A stretch of DNA of 34,276 nucleotides. Source: Planktomarina sp. (lineage in GTDB: Bacteria > Pseudomonadota > Alphaproteobacteria > Rhodobacterales > Rhodobacteraceae). This document shows, piece after piece, positions 34,088 to 34,276 of the stretch. Below the pieces are notes generated by a model. The model did no database searches. It was not told the DNA's origin and saw only the letters and a list, made by a program, of their open reading frames with translations. Position numbers and translations under genes: made by a program. Location: positions 1 to 34,276 of the forward strand of contig JAHDCP010000021.1 of assembly GCA_020629775.1 (NCBI GenBank), given 5' to 3'. Each line of letters opens with the position of its first letter. Position 1 is the stretch's first letter.

Positions 34088-34276
34088 TTATTCCTTCAGG
34101 CCAGAAGATTTGTGCAACATCCAATCCACCACAAAATTCACCGCCACAGTGAGCAATGCAATGGCCAGTGCAGGCAACAAAGCCACAGCCGACACCTGAG
34201 GGGCGACGCTTGCGAAGTTAATGAACTGCGCCAGATCGCGCACCATGGTGCCCCAATCTGCCAATGGTGGTTGAAT
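34088..34276 (-). CDS. Peptide-type ABC importer permease, C-terminal end (DppC-like, cut by window edge)
   Basis: Only the last 62 residues are in the window. IQPPLADWGTMVRDLAQFI is the cytoplasmic loop after the EAA region of DppC/OppC permeases, and ALLPALAIALLTVAVNFVVDWM is the last membrane helix, with the typical PALAI and the N...D ending found in this family. The tail LHKSSGLKE is short. The stop lies three bases before the ATPase start. The rest of the permease, and likely a second DppB-type permease, are outside the window to the right. Confidence 0.85.
   Translation of the reverse strand: MQPPLADWGTMVRDLAQFINFASVAPQVSAVALLPALAIALLTVAVNFVVDWMLHKSSGLKE

Noticed and set aside
1-34276. 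tRNA or rRNA genes, CRISPR arrays, insertion sequences or phage genes
   Set aside because: All sizeable gaps (up to 281 bases) were read on both strands and show none; no transposase, integrase or regular spacer-repeat pattern is present.

Overview
The window looks like a chromosomal segment of a Rhodobacterales (roseobacter-type, probably marine) alphaproteobacterium. This rests on protein flavour and gene order: a 637-residue DnaK followed by DnaJ, a short ~200-residue RNase D ahead of kdsD-lptCAB-hpf-ptsN, secA divergent from a parvulin-argJ-mutT run, rimP-nusA-ylxR-infB, and a GT14 glycosyltransferase with a long extra C-terminal part. G+C by eye is in the low-to-mid 50s, low for the order. 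I see no rRNA, tRNA, insertion sequence, phage gene or CRISPR array. Most of the window is core genome.

Layout, left to right. (1) 1-676, minus: the N-terminal part of a glycine/inosamine-type amidinotransferase, cut by the window edge. (2) 811-5424, plus: RNase D, arabinose-5-phosphate isomerase KdsD, the LptC/LptA/LptB lipopolysaccharide transport genes, long-form hibernation factor HPF and PtsN. (3) 5427-11686, minus (transcribed right to left): galU, two related GT2 glycosyltransferases, a GT14 enzyme with a large C-terminal extension, and a two-module sulfotransferase. cysQ (PAP phosphatase) lies just upstream and a polysaccharide-exporter-type ABC permease is divergent from cysQ. I read this as a sulfated surface-glycan locus. 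It is the most interesting gene set here.

(4) 13616-14254, minus: alkB; then, plus, dnaK-dnaJ-radC to 18318. (5) 18315-22612, minus: secA and, downstream, a protein joining a PstS-like binding domain to an OmpA domain. (6) 22800-25257, plus: periplasmic parvulin, argJ and mutT, each overlapping the next by four bases. (7) 25267-30530, minus: rimP-nusA-ylxR-infB. Its leader holds a hairpin with an anti-Shine-Dalgarno-like loop followed by an intrinsic terminator just ahead of rimP, which suggests an attenuator or a small RNA. (8) 30812-34276, minus: a peptide-type ABC importer (permease end, double ATPase, Tat-exported binding protein) closed by a strong terminator.

How parts work together: GalU supplies UDP-glucose, the glycosyltransferases build a glycan, the sulfotransferase would decorate it from PAPS, and CysQ would remove the PAP by-product. 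KdsD and Lpt proteins build and move lipopolysaccharide, whose outer part could be the acceptor. SecA and the parvulin serve protein export, and rimP-nusA-infB serves translation and transcription. The four convergent gene ends in the window are packed (10 bases apart or less, one overlapping), so terminators are scarce. No gap between genes exceeds 300 bases.
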